DNA from: Pelecanus crispus | Taxonomy: Eukaryota; Chordata; Aves; Pelecaniformes; Pelecanidae | Reading direction: 5' to 3' | Assembly: GCF_030463565.1 (NCBI RefSeq) | Contig: NC_134656.1 | Location: 7,860,501-7,924,500 of the forward strand | Length of the DNA stretch: 64,000 bases | Shown here: positions 49,801-61,800 of the stretch, one piece after another | Numbering within the stretch: position 1 is the first letter of the stretch | Layout: each line of letters begins with the position of its first letter | Notes under the pieces: model-generated | The model's database searches: none | What the model saw: only the letters and a program-made list of their open reading frames with translations | What the model was told of the DNA's origin: nothing | Position numbers and translations under genes: made by a program

Positions 49801-52800
49801 CAGATATATATTCTAGTCAAAGTAGGGAAGAGAAGCTCAAGCTGAGGGGGAGCTGTAAGGCTTACCTCTCGACAAGCCTCCTCTTGTTTGCTGGGGTTTC
49901 ACACCACATAATCTGCGATTCAGTCTCCTGTCCACAAAACAGATACAAAAAGTGTTTTTTTCTTTTGTCTCTTGTTTCTTTTGTCTTCTGTAAAGCAGAA
50001 GCCTTCTCTTCCTGTCTGCATATACAGTATTAGGGATTTTTACCTCAGCTGTATTATCAAAGTGCTGTTGTAATAGAAAAATCATAAAATATACTTTTAA
50101 GATGAAAGATTTTTTTCACATCTAAAGTGTGATGGCATGTGTGTACACAAGGGAGAATTATTTGTGAGAAGTTTTTGGGGGGGTGCAGGGGGCAAGAATG
50201 CGATTAAGAACCATATTGTTTGTGGGGAAAAAGAGACAGAAATGTAAGGATAAGAAGCCCAGCTCAGATGTGATTTATAAGTATTCAAATCAGGCTTAAA
50301 CTAACCTGCAGACAATAGAGCAGTGCAAGTAGAAACTGCACTATGGTGAGTAGGCAGCAAGGCAAGGAACAGTGTTGGAAAAATGAATGAAATAAGTTAT
50401 GACTGCAAAGCCCTGTGGGGAGTTTGGCAAGCCAGGAAACTAAATCAGTCCTTGCAGTTTCCATTCTTTTTTCCCATTTAGTTTTTACAGAGGAAAATGC
50501 AATACATTAGTACATAACTTTATCTCAAAATTGATTGATTTTTTTTGCATATCACTAATTTTAATGGGAAAGTAAAATATTCTCAGTATGTCCACTGGGC
50601 TAAGTAGTCAAAAACCTGGGCCGTTATCTGACTTTGGCCGCTGAGAGGGGGCTGTGGAGAACATAAAATTTGCACCGACTTCAGTGAGGAACGACAGGAA
50701 AGAAAATCAGATGGGCAGGTCTGATAGATGAGCGGCAGCTCGTATTTAGCACAGCAAGACAACAGGGTCTCTAAACAAGCTGCACTCTGGGTGGTCCTCC
50801 CCGAGGTTCCGCGTCTCAGAATTAGCTTAGTAAAGAGCGAGGTCACCATGATTAATTGTACAACCAGTATAACTTCATTGCTGTGCTGGATAATTACTGT
50901 TTTATGCTTCTGTTTGTAGTGGATGCAAAGGCAAGTGTTGCATGGGATAATGTGGCCGTTTCTTCCCCAAAGACAATGGAGCAGAGCCCCGTTCCCGACG
51001 CGGGCGGGCAGAGTCTCGGGAGCGCTGCCAGGAGAGCTCTGCCATCTGCTAAATCCCGCTCTGTCTTCGCGTTTTCATGGTCTGTACCAGGGCGTACTGA
51101 AGATCCAGCTACAGATTCATCAGTTGGATCAGCGAAACTTGATGTCAGCTCAGAGGCGCCTGGAGCGAACAAAGCACCGAGTGACAGCGTGGAGGTTCCC
51201 GCGGCAGCTGCGCAGGAGGAAGGCGCACATAAAAACCTGACCTGGGCCCCGCCAGCAGCATCGCTTCGCGACATTGATCTCACGGCATCAGTGACACCTG
51301 AGGGAGAGGATGCGGCCACCTCAAAACCAAAACAAGTAACCTTCTTTGACAGGATCTTCAAACTGGAGAAGGGAAAGGAAAGGAGTAAAACGCAAATTGA
51401 TACCCAGGAGGAAAGGCAGACTTCAGACCTTCCTGACGGGCACATCACAGCGAAAGAGGCTGCTGGATTACAGAGCACATCAAACAGTGTCCCACAGGGG
51501 AAGGCAAGTGCTTGAGTAGGAATATCCATTTCACTCTTAATGAAACCTCTTAGGAATATTAATAGCGCAGGACCACTTGATGTCATGATGGCTGTGTGAA
51601 TGAATTGGTGTTGCTCTTAAAATTATTGCCGGCAATATTATTGCCACCCCACCCAGGGGTGGCTGAATAGAGGTATGGGAGAAGAACCTATGGCGGAGTG
51701 GTAATAGCTCTGATGTCTGCCTCATGACTAAGTGCTGGCATCAGACCTCAAGTTTAAATGCATTTGTATTTCTCCCAAAGGTTTGGGCAAGACAGCTGTG
51801 TTCATGCTCCAATTGGCAGGATGGTGAACAGCAGCCAGCTACAAATGAAAGCAAAAATACCTGAAAGTAAGATAGTTTCTTATGCTTTAGGGGCTTGGAG
51901 TTTGACACTGGATGGTTTTAACAAAGTTCTTTAGCATATTTTGTGCCACTCTTAGAACAGTCATTCTTCTTGAGCAATAGCTGCTTGTTGCATACCTTAC
52001 ATACCAGAATAAGGAATATTATGCAGTAGCAATTTTTGCACTCTTGGCTATCGTGATTTTTTTTTTTAGTCAAGGAAACATGGTCCCTTGGAATTTATTT
52101 TACAGGATGAGAATGTGATGTAAGAAATTAAGTAACTTATCTGAGAGAGAACACTAATCAAAGGAGCTGAAAACAGACGTAAGTTTAGATTTTACACTTC
52201 CTGCAAAGTTTGATATCGGCAAATATACTATAGGATTAACTTTCAGGTAGTTAACGCTCAAAAAGTCCATCCCCTGGATGGGGATAGGCGGCATAACTCT
52301 CGCTAGCTCTGCTGGAGAGGTGCCAGTGTGCACTAATCGGCGATTGAGCTCAAATCCTGTCCAGTGTCAGGAACAGGAGGATGAAACTAGCTGCATGGCA
52401 CCCTTATCAGAATCTACATGTAAATGCATTTTAATAGTAACTGCTTTTATTGGCCTAGTCAGGCTTACAAATAAGACTGCTGTATGATTGCTAATGCTTT
52501 GAATTATGTTGAACATAGTTCGCAAATGCTCACTGTTTGCACTGACGACGTTGCAGGCTGTCCCCAAAAGTCTCCTCAACTTCTGTTCTTCTACCTTGTC
52601 TTCTCTATCTTATGCCTCCTCAAATTTGAAGATCATGTTTCTTGTATAAACTTATAAATTGTAATTTTTTTCTAAAGATTAATTTGTAAGAATAAGTAGT
52701 TGCACTTTTGACCATTGCCCTTCAAAAGTGGCACCCATCACTAGTATATCAGACAGCTGTATACGTGCATTTAAAGAATCCATGGTCTCAACCTAGCAGA

Positions 52801-55800
52801 ATATCAAGTCATTCATTACATAAACAGAACAGGGTGAATAATTCAGAATGAATAATCTATTCAGTTCATACTGGCACATTCTGTTTGTAGCTTATAAGAC
52901 TGAAGCTTTTCAACACTGTAAATTCCTGCAGATATTTTTTGACTACTACACACAAAGAATAAGATTTGCCTGTGGCTTGCAAGAATTGTTACTTTTACAA
53001 TCAAATGCAAAATTCATAATTTCCTATTTTGCTGTGATTGCAAACTACAGAGTGTGAAAGGCCACGGTTCGTGCTGTTGAAGTGGTACAGTGTGAAACTC
53101 TCTGTAATGAAATAACAATCTTAAGAGCTTTAACCAGAAGTCAGTTAAACATTTGCTGGTAGCAAATAGTCACATTGGGAAAGCTCAAGTAAGCAAGTGT
53201 TTCTAATGAGCAACCATCAGGGGACAGGACAAGATAATCTAAATCTTATTCTGCCAGTTCAAACAGACACTAGAAGCACTGTTCATTCAGATCAAGCTTT
53301 TTTAGATGAATAATAATAGCTTTCTTATTAATTTTGAATTCTGTTTCAGTCTTCAGCTTAAGCCTATCCACATTCTGAACCTCACTAATGGGAATAATTT
53401 GGAAATCCCAGGCACTTGTCAGCTGTAGGTTATGTTTGGGGGGTGTGTGTAAGTGTTTGCAGGATCCTAGCCCACACAACAGCTTTTTGGTGCCTGGGGT
53501 CCTGCTTGAGGACAGTCTTCTGTTTAACAGAAGTGTCTGTACATCTTTTACATGTGTGCTTAAAGCTGTACCACTGAAAAGTCTTTGAGGACTTACAAAA
53601 TGAGGGTTCAAGTTGCTCAGTGTAAATGTGTGGCAGAACTGTATCACAGGGGAGAGTGAAATTTTAACCTTACCCTTGAATTTCTGGACTCTAATTTTTG
53701 CTTTTCATTCTTGAAATATGAGAAGGAGTATATGTTGGGGGCAGAGAGGAGTTAAGGGCCTTTTCTGGGAAAAATATATCAACTAAACACTTCTCATGTT
53801 GCCAAACTTTAACTCCATTTCTAAAACAAAAGCTGTGGCTCTGCCTTGCAGCACAGTTGCCTTCTGTTCCCTCTAAAGTTGCTAGTTCTCATGTAGGATG
53901 GGAGAATGACCAAGTCTAATTTAATTGCTGTTACTGTAGTAACTACAAACTGTTACCAAATAATCATACTAAAAATCTAGATATTGCTGCCAACAGTTTC
54001 TTCTTTTTCTTTTTTTGGTGGATTATGACTTGTATCTGTAAAAGCTAAAAGCAAAGCAAAGTTTCCCTGCATTGAGTGCCAACACAAAACAAACAGCATT
54101 GCTGGTAAGTGAGAGAGGCTCCACAGTTGTAGCTTAAGAGCTGCACAAACATTCTGTGTTTGGTGAACCACTCTTTATTTTTGTGGTCTACAAAACTACA
54201 TTCAGAACACAGCATAATTAAAACAAGGACAGAATTCATGAATTCATGAAGCATTTACTATGTAAGCCAAAGAAGAGATAAATTATATGCCTGAAATGTT
54301 TCACTGAGCCATGTTTCATACAAACAAAAGTGCTGGCAGGAATACATTCTTTTGATATGTTTTTCTAATGACTGAGCTGAAACTACAGTATAAGTATTTA
54401 AGGTGTTTATTACCCCCAAATTTGACTCATCAAAGAAATGAGTCAAACATTTACATAGTATCTGTTAACTTCTAATACTGACTTTCTTCTGTTATTTCTA
54501 GAGTTTTCTGTCATTATTTGCCTCCGGGGCTTTGTGCAGCATATTATGCAGCAAGCTGCTACAGAGTTTTTTGTAGTTATTTGACTAGCTCTGAAAATGT
54601 GGTATCATAGGACTCCACGTTATCTTTCCCTGATTTATATGCTGATGGCCTGAGTCTGTGTTCCTTCCTACAGCAGTATTCCCGTGAAAGTGCAAGATGG
54701 ATCACAGCATCTATCAAAGTCCAGATCTGAGGTGTATCTCGGTAGCTAATGGCAGCCTTGGCTTGGGAATCCTGGAGTAGGGTTCCTCGTGGAGTAGTGA
54801 GTCATTACGGGGCCCATTTGTGCTCTGCAAGTTGGAGTTCAGGGATTTTTGGATGGCGGTGTGTCGCAAGCTCTGCACAGTCTGCAGTAGCTTTCACTTC
54901 TGCAGGGCAAAGTGTGGCTTTAGCAGGGAGCTACCCTGGCACAGCCAGTGCTGCCCGTGGTGGCACCGCTCACCTCTGCCGTTGCCCCAAGTGGTATCTG
55001 CTGCTGCTCACAGCTGTTCGCTACAGCGCTTGGCAAAAAGATCCCTCCCTCATAAATGGAGTGCAGCCCAACACCAGAGCTTGGGCTTGTGTGTGTGAAA
55101 AAAATAATTTGCTTACTTTTGTTTGATTGCATCAAGTACTTCAATTATGAAGCTAGTTTTGTTTAGCAACGTACCTTCTGCCTCCTGCTTCTTTGGTCTC
55201 TTGCCTCACGCCTTTGTTGCCCCTTTAATATCTGAAATAGAGCCAGCATTTTTCATATGATCAGCGCTCTTTAGATGGCATCCCTGGAAGCAGGGCTGCC
55301 GAAGCCGGCATGGCCGCGCATGTTCTGCATGGGACATATTGTTCTTGGAGCCACTCTGGCCCGTAACTGGCAGCTGGACAAAGTGGTGTGTTAGACCCTT
55401 GTAAGAAACTTCTAAATAGCCTGTTGAAGCACTCTGAACTACTGTGCTGTGTTTCTTCCTGGGTAAACTTGGAAAACGGTGGGTGGAGAGTTAGACAGAA
55501 GTCTGTTCTTGCAAGTAAAACCTTGCATATTTTAACTCCTTAAATGCTGCATGGAGGCTGGCCACTCCATGCTCATTTTTCCTGATGCCAAATTAGCCCT
55601 CTGAAGTTTTAAAACATTTATGCATGTTTAATCTACTCCTTCCTTTAGTGACCTACAGAAATGTATGTCCTCTGCAAATCCTATGCAAGTATTGTGGGGG
55701 TTTTTAATCGCCCAGTACTGGGAAAGGTTCTCAAGATTACAACTTTATTTTATCTTTCCCTAGTAAAAACGGCACCGAACAACTATGTCTAATTGGTAGG

Positions 55801-58800
55801 TTAGGAAAAACCCCTTGGTGTCACTTAGACCTCCAGGCAGTCTTTCAGAGCAGTGATTCAATGATGCTGTTTACTGGAGACACCTGGACAGGCTCATCAG
55901 TTTTATTTCTTATCTTGATTTTTCCTCTGGGGTAATCTGGGCATCTCGTATCCCAACAACTGCTTCTCTAGTCACTGTTTCCTAAGTGACCAGATATGTG
56001 CTGCTGTCTGAATAGTTGGGGGTGATAACTTCTGCTGAAGAATTATGGCACTGCTATGATTGCCTGTTCAATAGTGTCTCAAATTCCCTACCAAAGTCGA
56101 GGTCACCATTGTGCTAGGCACAATTTAATAACAATTGACAGATCCAGCCCTGCACTTACAGTGTAGACAGATAGACAAAAGGGAGGAGGATTATTGGTAA
56201 AAGACTCGGATATTACTAGCCAGATGTAGTACTCTTAAATATTAAAAAAAGGAAATGCTGAATGGGACATGAAGACTTGTCTCAAGCTGCTCTCTCCTGC
56301 ACAGTGTTTGTGTTGGCTTTACCTGTGCAGGCTTGAGGCAAAAGTGGCCAGAACAACAGGCAAATTCAGCATAAAAGGGTGCCAAGCTCTTCAAAACTGG
56401 TCCAAGAAGAGTTTTTTTAAAAACAAGACCCTTGTTTAGGTGTCTAAAGAGAAACTGAGTAACTTAATCTTACATATTGGTGAGCGCTTGAGCACTGGAA
56501 AACTATTTTTGGGCTCTGGGAACTGTAATTCCAGGAAGAGAGGAGGCAGCTCCATCTGGCTCAGAAGAATTACTTGGGGTTGTTGCTCTTTTTCTTCCTT
56601 TAATCTGTACCATGTTTGTCTTTGCTAGATAAAAATTATTTCTGGAATTGCAGAATGCAGAGTATCGGAAGCAATCTTTGTATGGTACAATCAGACACTG
56701 AGCTGTCAAAGGCCAAAATCTCAGCGTTTGTTCCTATTCACAAGTTCAGCCTTGAAAAGAGAAAAGCGGTGTTGTTTGGGATGCTGTGTGCAACTTTACT
56801 TGTGTTTGTTACACTTAGTAGCTGAGAACAATGTTCCTCCAACCAATGGCAAATGCTGAATGTATTAGAAAAGAGGGGAAAGAGATGTATAAATGCTCAA
56901 TTGTTCTGAATACGTAGGCTGGAGAAGTATGGTTGGAATTAGGGTTGTGACTCTCAGAGCAACATAATGCAAGTCACAAAAGTTACTTTTGCATTCCACT
57001 GGAAATTAAGCAAGCTAGAGCTGAGGAAACTCTGCCTCCCCCCCCTGTTTTTTTTGTTTTTTTTTAGGAGATAGATGACTGCAACCAAAAAGACCTACGG
57101 CAGGACTCGGCAGGTGTCAACGCTCTCACTGCTGAGCAACCTGAAAAGACAGAGGTAAAACAGGATAACCCCCAACCAGCTGCTGCAGGAGATAACTCCG
57201 TCATGAGTTTCCTTAAAACACTGGTAAGCTTCTGTGTTTCCTTTTCATCTCTAGGCTATGCTTTCAATTGCTTACAAAAATCCCAAGTGGACATGTTGAG
57301 CTAAATGCAACATGTCTGTTGTCACGGGCACTGAGAAGTAATGAAGACAAACAGATGCCTTAGAGAATGACTTGAAAAGTGAGATGTGTAGGTACAGTGC
57401 AGTTATGACCAGATGATGATGACCTACTCTGGAAACTTCCTCTTCTGCATAGATACTTGTAGACCTGGAGGTATTTAGCTGTCTTAAGGATTTTCTGCGT
57501 GATGAAACTTTATTTTGTAATATCTCTAAAATTTCATTTTTATGGATTAATTGGATGTATAAGCTTGAATAATATATCTTTGGTCCAGATATTTTTCATT
57601 TTAGCCGTTGACTTTAAGTTGTTATTGAGAAACATTTATATTATAAATTTTCCCACATGGGGGGAAAGCAATATTTGTACTTCTTTCACCTTTGTGCTAG
57701 AAAAAACCCGCTAGTTTCAAGCATATGATCTTTCAGATCTTTTGAAAGACTGAGTTGAGTGTGACTTTGTTTTTCTCAAATACAATTAAGGTCTCTCCAA
57801 GCAAAGCTGAAGCCAAAGGTGATTCTGAAGACAAGGTAGGCAGATTCCTCATTCTGTCACTGGTCACTAGATGTTTTTACAAGTATTTTCTCTTCATTGT
57901 GTTGCTTTTTACCCAACTAATGCTATCGTATGAAGTAATTTAAAATATTTTTCCCCCTGAATAAATTTGAAAGTAAGATGAGCATAAACAGTGCAATTCT
58001 TCATATCATGTGTTATAATCAAGATCTGAACTGCAGCATTTTCTGCAAGGCTGATGGTGACCTGGTAACGCTTTTGGTTGTTGCTCTGACTTGATCTAAA
58101 ACTATAGGTCCCTGCAGTGGAATCCTCCTGAGTCCACAGAAAGCTCCGTTTGCTCATAGATCTGTGCAAAGCTTCTGGTTTCTCATTCCCAGCTGTGTAC
58201 ATGCATGTCTCCTTTATCTCTCTTCACACCCGCTGGAGCTGCCATGTCCCGGTGGGGAGGACACGCGAGGTCCCCCAGCCTGCGGCAGCTCTGTGGCTAG
58301 GTGGGCAGGAGCCTGCTCCCACCCTCCTGCCTCCATAGCTGCTGCTGGGTCCCGCCTTGGGGTGCAGGAGGGTGGGCAAGGATCAGCTTCCCACTGAAAT
58401 CAATAAAAAGCAGGAGATCCCAACATTTTCCACGCTGGGACTCTTCTGGCTGAAGTACCCCTGTATGGACTGTGCTATGGTCAGGGCTGGTGGGCTGTTC
58501 CTATGCAGCACCTGAAACCCCAGGAAGAGGATGGAGCTCCTCTGAGCAGGAGTGGGACTCGCAGGGAGAGCTGTCCTTCCCTAACTGCTCAGGATCCTTC
58601 CCTTGACATGCAGAGATGAGGATCAGGGGATTTTTAAAGTGGGGCAGATTGGACACTCAAGCTGTTCTAATACAATGCATCAGGCTGACCACAAGTGTGT
58701 GTGATGTTCCCACTGGGAACTGAAATCCATATTGGATGGGCAGGTACAGAATCAGTCTGAGAAACGCTCCCCCATGTAACTGGCAGATGTGGAGTCTTGC

Positions 58801-61800
58801 TTTCTTCTTTACAAACCATTTGTTCTTGGATCCGCTGGCAAAAGGAAACTTGTTTTTAGCATCCATGAGCAGTGATGGGCCTTTATATGTGACTTCAGAA
58901 AAGCTTCATTATTATAGCTTTCATTTGCTATTAGGGATATTGAAAATACCAGATTGATCCAATGTATTTAACAAACTTGTAAAAAAAAAAAAGCAGAAAA
59001 TCTTAAACTGTAAAAAAAATTTTAAGTTTAATCTTGAAAAATGTAGGTGTTTAAAGACTGCTCCTTTCCTCTTTTTTCCTGTTCTGTTAGGGCCAAAACT
59101 TAAATAGTTTCAACAGAAGCAGAAGTGAGACAATTTGTATTAAGCTGCCTTCTGTGTTCTAGTGTTTCAGTGGCTTACAGGCATATCGCTGACTGCGTAA
59201 CTGGGAGCTTCCAGATTAAATGTCCTTACACATTATTAAGACTATAATAACTAAAGCTTTTCTTGCAATGCCTGTGATAAAATTTAATTAACACATAAAG
59301 AATAAAACCCTAAAAAAGGAAATGGTCTTTTCATGCAACTATTAGGTAGCCAAAATCACTCTAGGCATCAACATTTTTGTTTTCTATCCTATTTTTTACC
59401 CGGTTTGTCCCATTCAATTTTTTTATATAGCCTGATACTAAAATGGTGAATTCAGTCTTTCTAGAAAGCTTGGTGAGTACATGGGGGATACACATCACTC
59501 CCTGATTATAGCTCAGTAACTCTGGAAATCATCAACCAGAGCTAAGGTCTTCCAAGATATCCAGAAAACATAGTTATCAAATTGCACTGTTTCAGTGAGA
59601 CTTGTAGCTCTTTCAACAATTTCTGAAAAATCCCGTTGTTCAGTCCTGTTTGCATACCTGACTTTATCAAGCGCACCCATGTGCTCCTGTAACAGGTGAC
59701 TTGGTGCATGCGTACCGTAATTCAGAACCAAATACGCTGTTGGGTTGTAGTGTGCTATCACACCTGTGAGGGTAAACAAACCCAGATGACTAGCAGGATA
59801 TGCAAACTCATTATAGAGAGGTTAAATGGGAGTTGGTTTTTATGAAGAATTCCTTTATCTTCACTACCTTCCTGAGAATGACATTTTCACTATGTTAAAG
59901 GAAAAATATATTAAAAATTAATTTATCAATAGTCATATAGAAAAGCTGCAGATTTTTCAGCTGATATGTATAATGAAATAATGGTTGCTTCCCCTGAGAA
60001 ATAACTTCTGTCTTGAAGGTAAAGATGTGTTCGTAAGTAAGGCTTTCCCCTCCATGCAGTCTGAGCCTCTCCTGAGTGCTGTGGGGCTTTCGTGGGGTTT
60101 GGCTGGCACAGGGACCGCCGTGCCTTTGAGTCCGGGCGCGTGTTCATTTTGGCTGCTCGTGCACCCCTTCGTGGGGAGGAGTTGGGTTTTGTCACACAAG
60201 GGGTGGTACATTCCCGGGGTCTCTCAGCAGTGCTCTCCCATGGCTCAGAGGACAGACAAGCTTTCTCGTAAATCTGAGAAACAGCCGCAGCACGCTTCCG
60301 CTTTGCGAAGCACAGCAGCACGCTCCCTCCTGCTGAAATGCAGAGGTGTGCGGCATCAGCGAAGCTGAGCTCCGTGGGTTTTGTAGCAGCGTGCTGTCAT
60401 CAGTGGTGCCTCTAGCTTTAATCAGCTGGCTAAGGATGTGTGTTTTCAGCAGCCTGGGCACACCCTTAATGACTGTCATTTCATCTGTGTAAACACAGGA
60501 GTTTAATATAAGTTTAGTCACACTTCCTTGGATTAATTGATCCTTTGCAAGTTTATACTAACCAACGTGGCATTGGGACCAGACCACCTCTTTGACCCTT
60601 CTGTAGCAGATCCTGACTTGTTCCCGCATCACTCTATGTTTGGGAATACTGAGAATGGTACAGAGTACTGCAGGGGAAAATGGCCAATTTTGTGTGACCG
60701 GCCACAGCCTCTTCATTGTACAGAGCTCTTTGTAGGAAGCATGTAATTGCACTGAATGAAACAATCTTGAGACCAAGATCTCAACTTCACGTGCTCATAC
60801 GTGTTACATTCTGTACTCTGGAGCTTTCCTCCTACCCTTTTAGTTGTGGTCAACCACAGTGCTTGGTACTTCACATTGTAAATACTGTAGGCTGATTGTT
60901 TCTTTGGAGTTGGGGGTCTCTTCATGCTTCCATAGTTCCTGGAAAATTTTGTCAAATCATTTTAAAGCTTTTTACTGGTTGGAAGCTTTTATTTTTGCCT
61001 TGTTCAAGTGTGGAAAAAAAAAAGCAAGTAAGCTCTGAAAGGGATGAGCTAATTACCCAGAGGGTGAACACTTGAGTCATTTGTCACTGAAATATAATTT
61101 TTAAAATTTTTATTTCTTCATTATATATTGGCCTAATTCTTAATTAATCAGGAAATAAATTGCCTAAGGGAGATCTAGCAAGGACACTAGCAAGCAGTAA
61201 GTAAAGGAAATACTACATCCTCATTCGTACTAGGTAATTACAGAAATATCTTACTGCTTTAAAGCCTGACAATGTGAAACACTGAAGAACACTATCCCAT
61301 ATTAGTTGTGATTAGTCATATGTTATGGGCATATGTACAGCGCAGTTACCATAGAACAGGCTCTTGTGTTAACTTGTTTATATTGAAGCTCAGTTAAGCA
61401 ACGTTGGATACTTGTGGCTTTGTATCCCCCTCCTTTTTTATTATTGAAAAGGTGAAAATGATGGGGAAACAAGGGGGGGGAAAAACCCTTATTGTTCAGA
61501 ACATGAAAACTTAAGCTTTTTTCCTGCAGTGATAAATCCAGAGGGTTGTGTTGAAGTTTAGGGGGGAGGAAAATTGAACAGTGACATTTTGAAGAGGTTC
61601 TTGAATTTGGAAATGTATCTTTTTCCAATGCTGTGAAAAGTCAAATGGAATATTTTAGCAAATGTTACGCAAGTTTTTCCGAGACTTGTAGAAAAGTCAT
61701 GTATTTGAGTTGGCCCACCTCTACCCTGCCCACCATGTAGAGTAATTTATTCTGCATTGAGCTGCAGGTAGTCTTTTTAAAAATAGCCTGATGCTGCTTT

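Larger units (their letters stand above)
41036..50919 (+). other. BCAS1: BCAS1 intron, no other gene seen
   Basis: 9.9-kb GT-AG intron, AT-rich, containing a G-rich run (43592-43612), an 8-bp-stem inverted repeat (44355-44376) and a CpG-rich cluster (49130-49400). The short open frames are unsupported by splice sites or homology. Confidence 0.75.

Noticed and set aside
50894..51586. 230-codon open frame on the minus strand
   Set aside because: It is the antisense of BCAS1 exon 3. The plus strand has clear homology and proper splice sites; the minus frame matches nothing and follows the exon's codon pattern.
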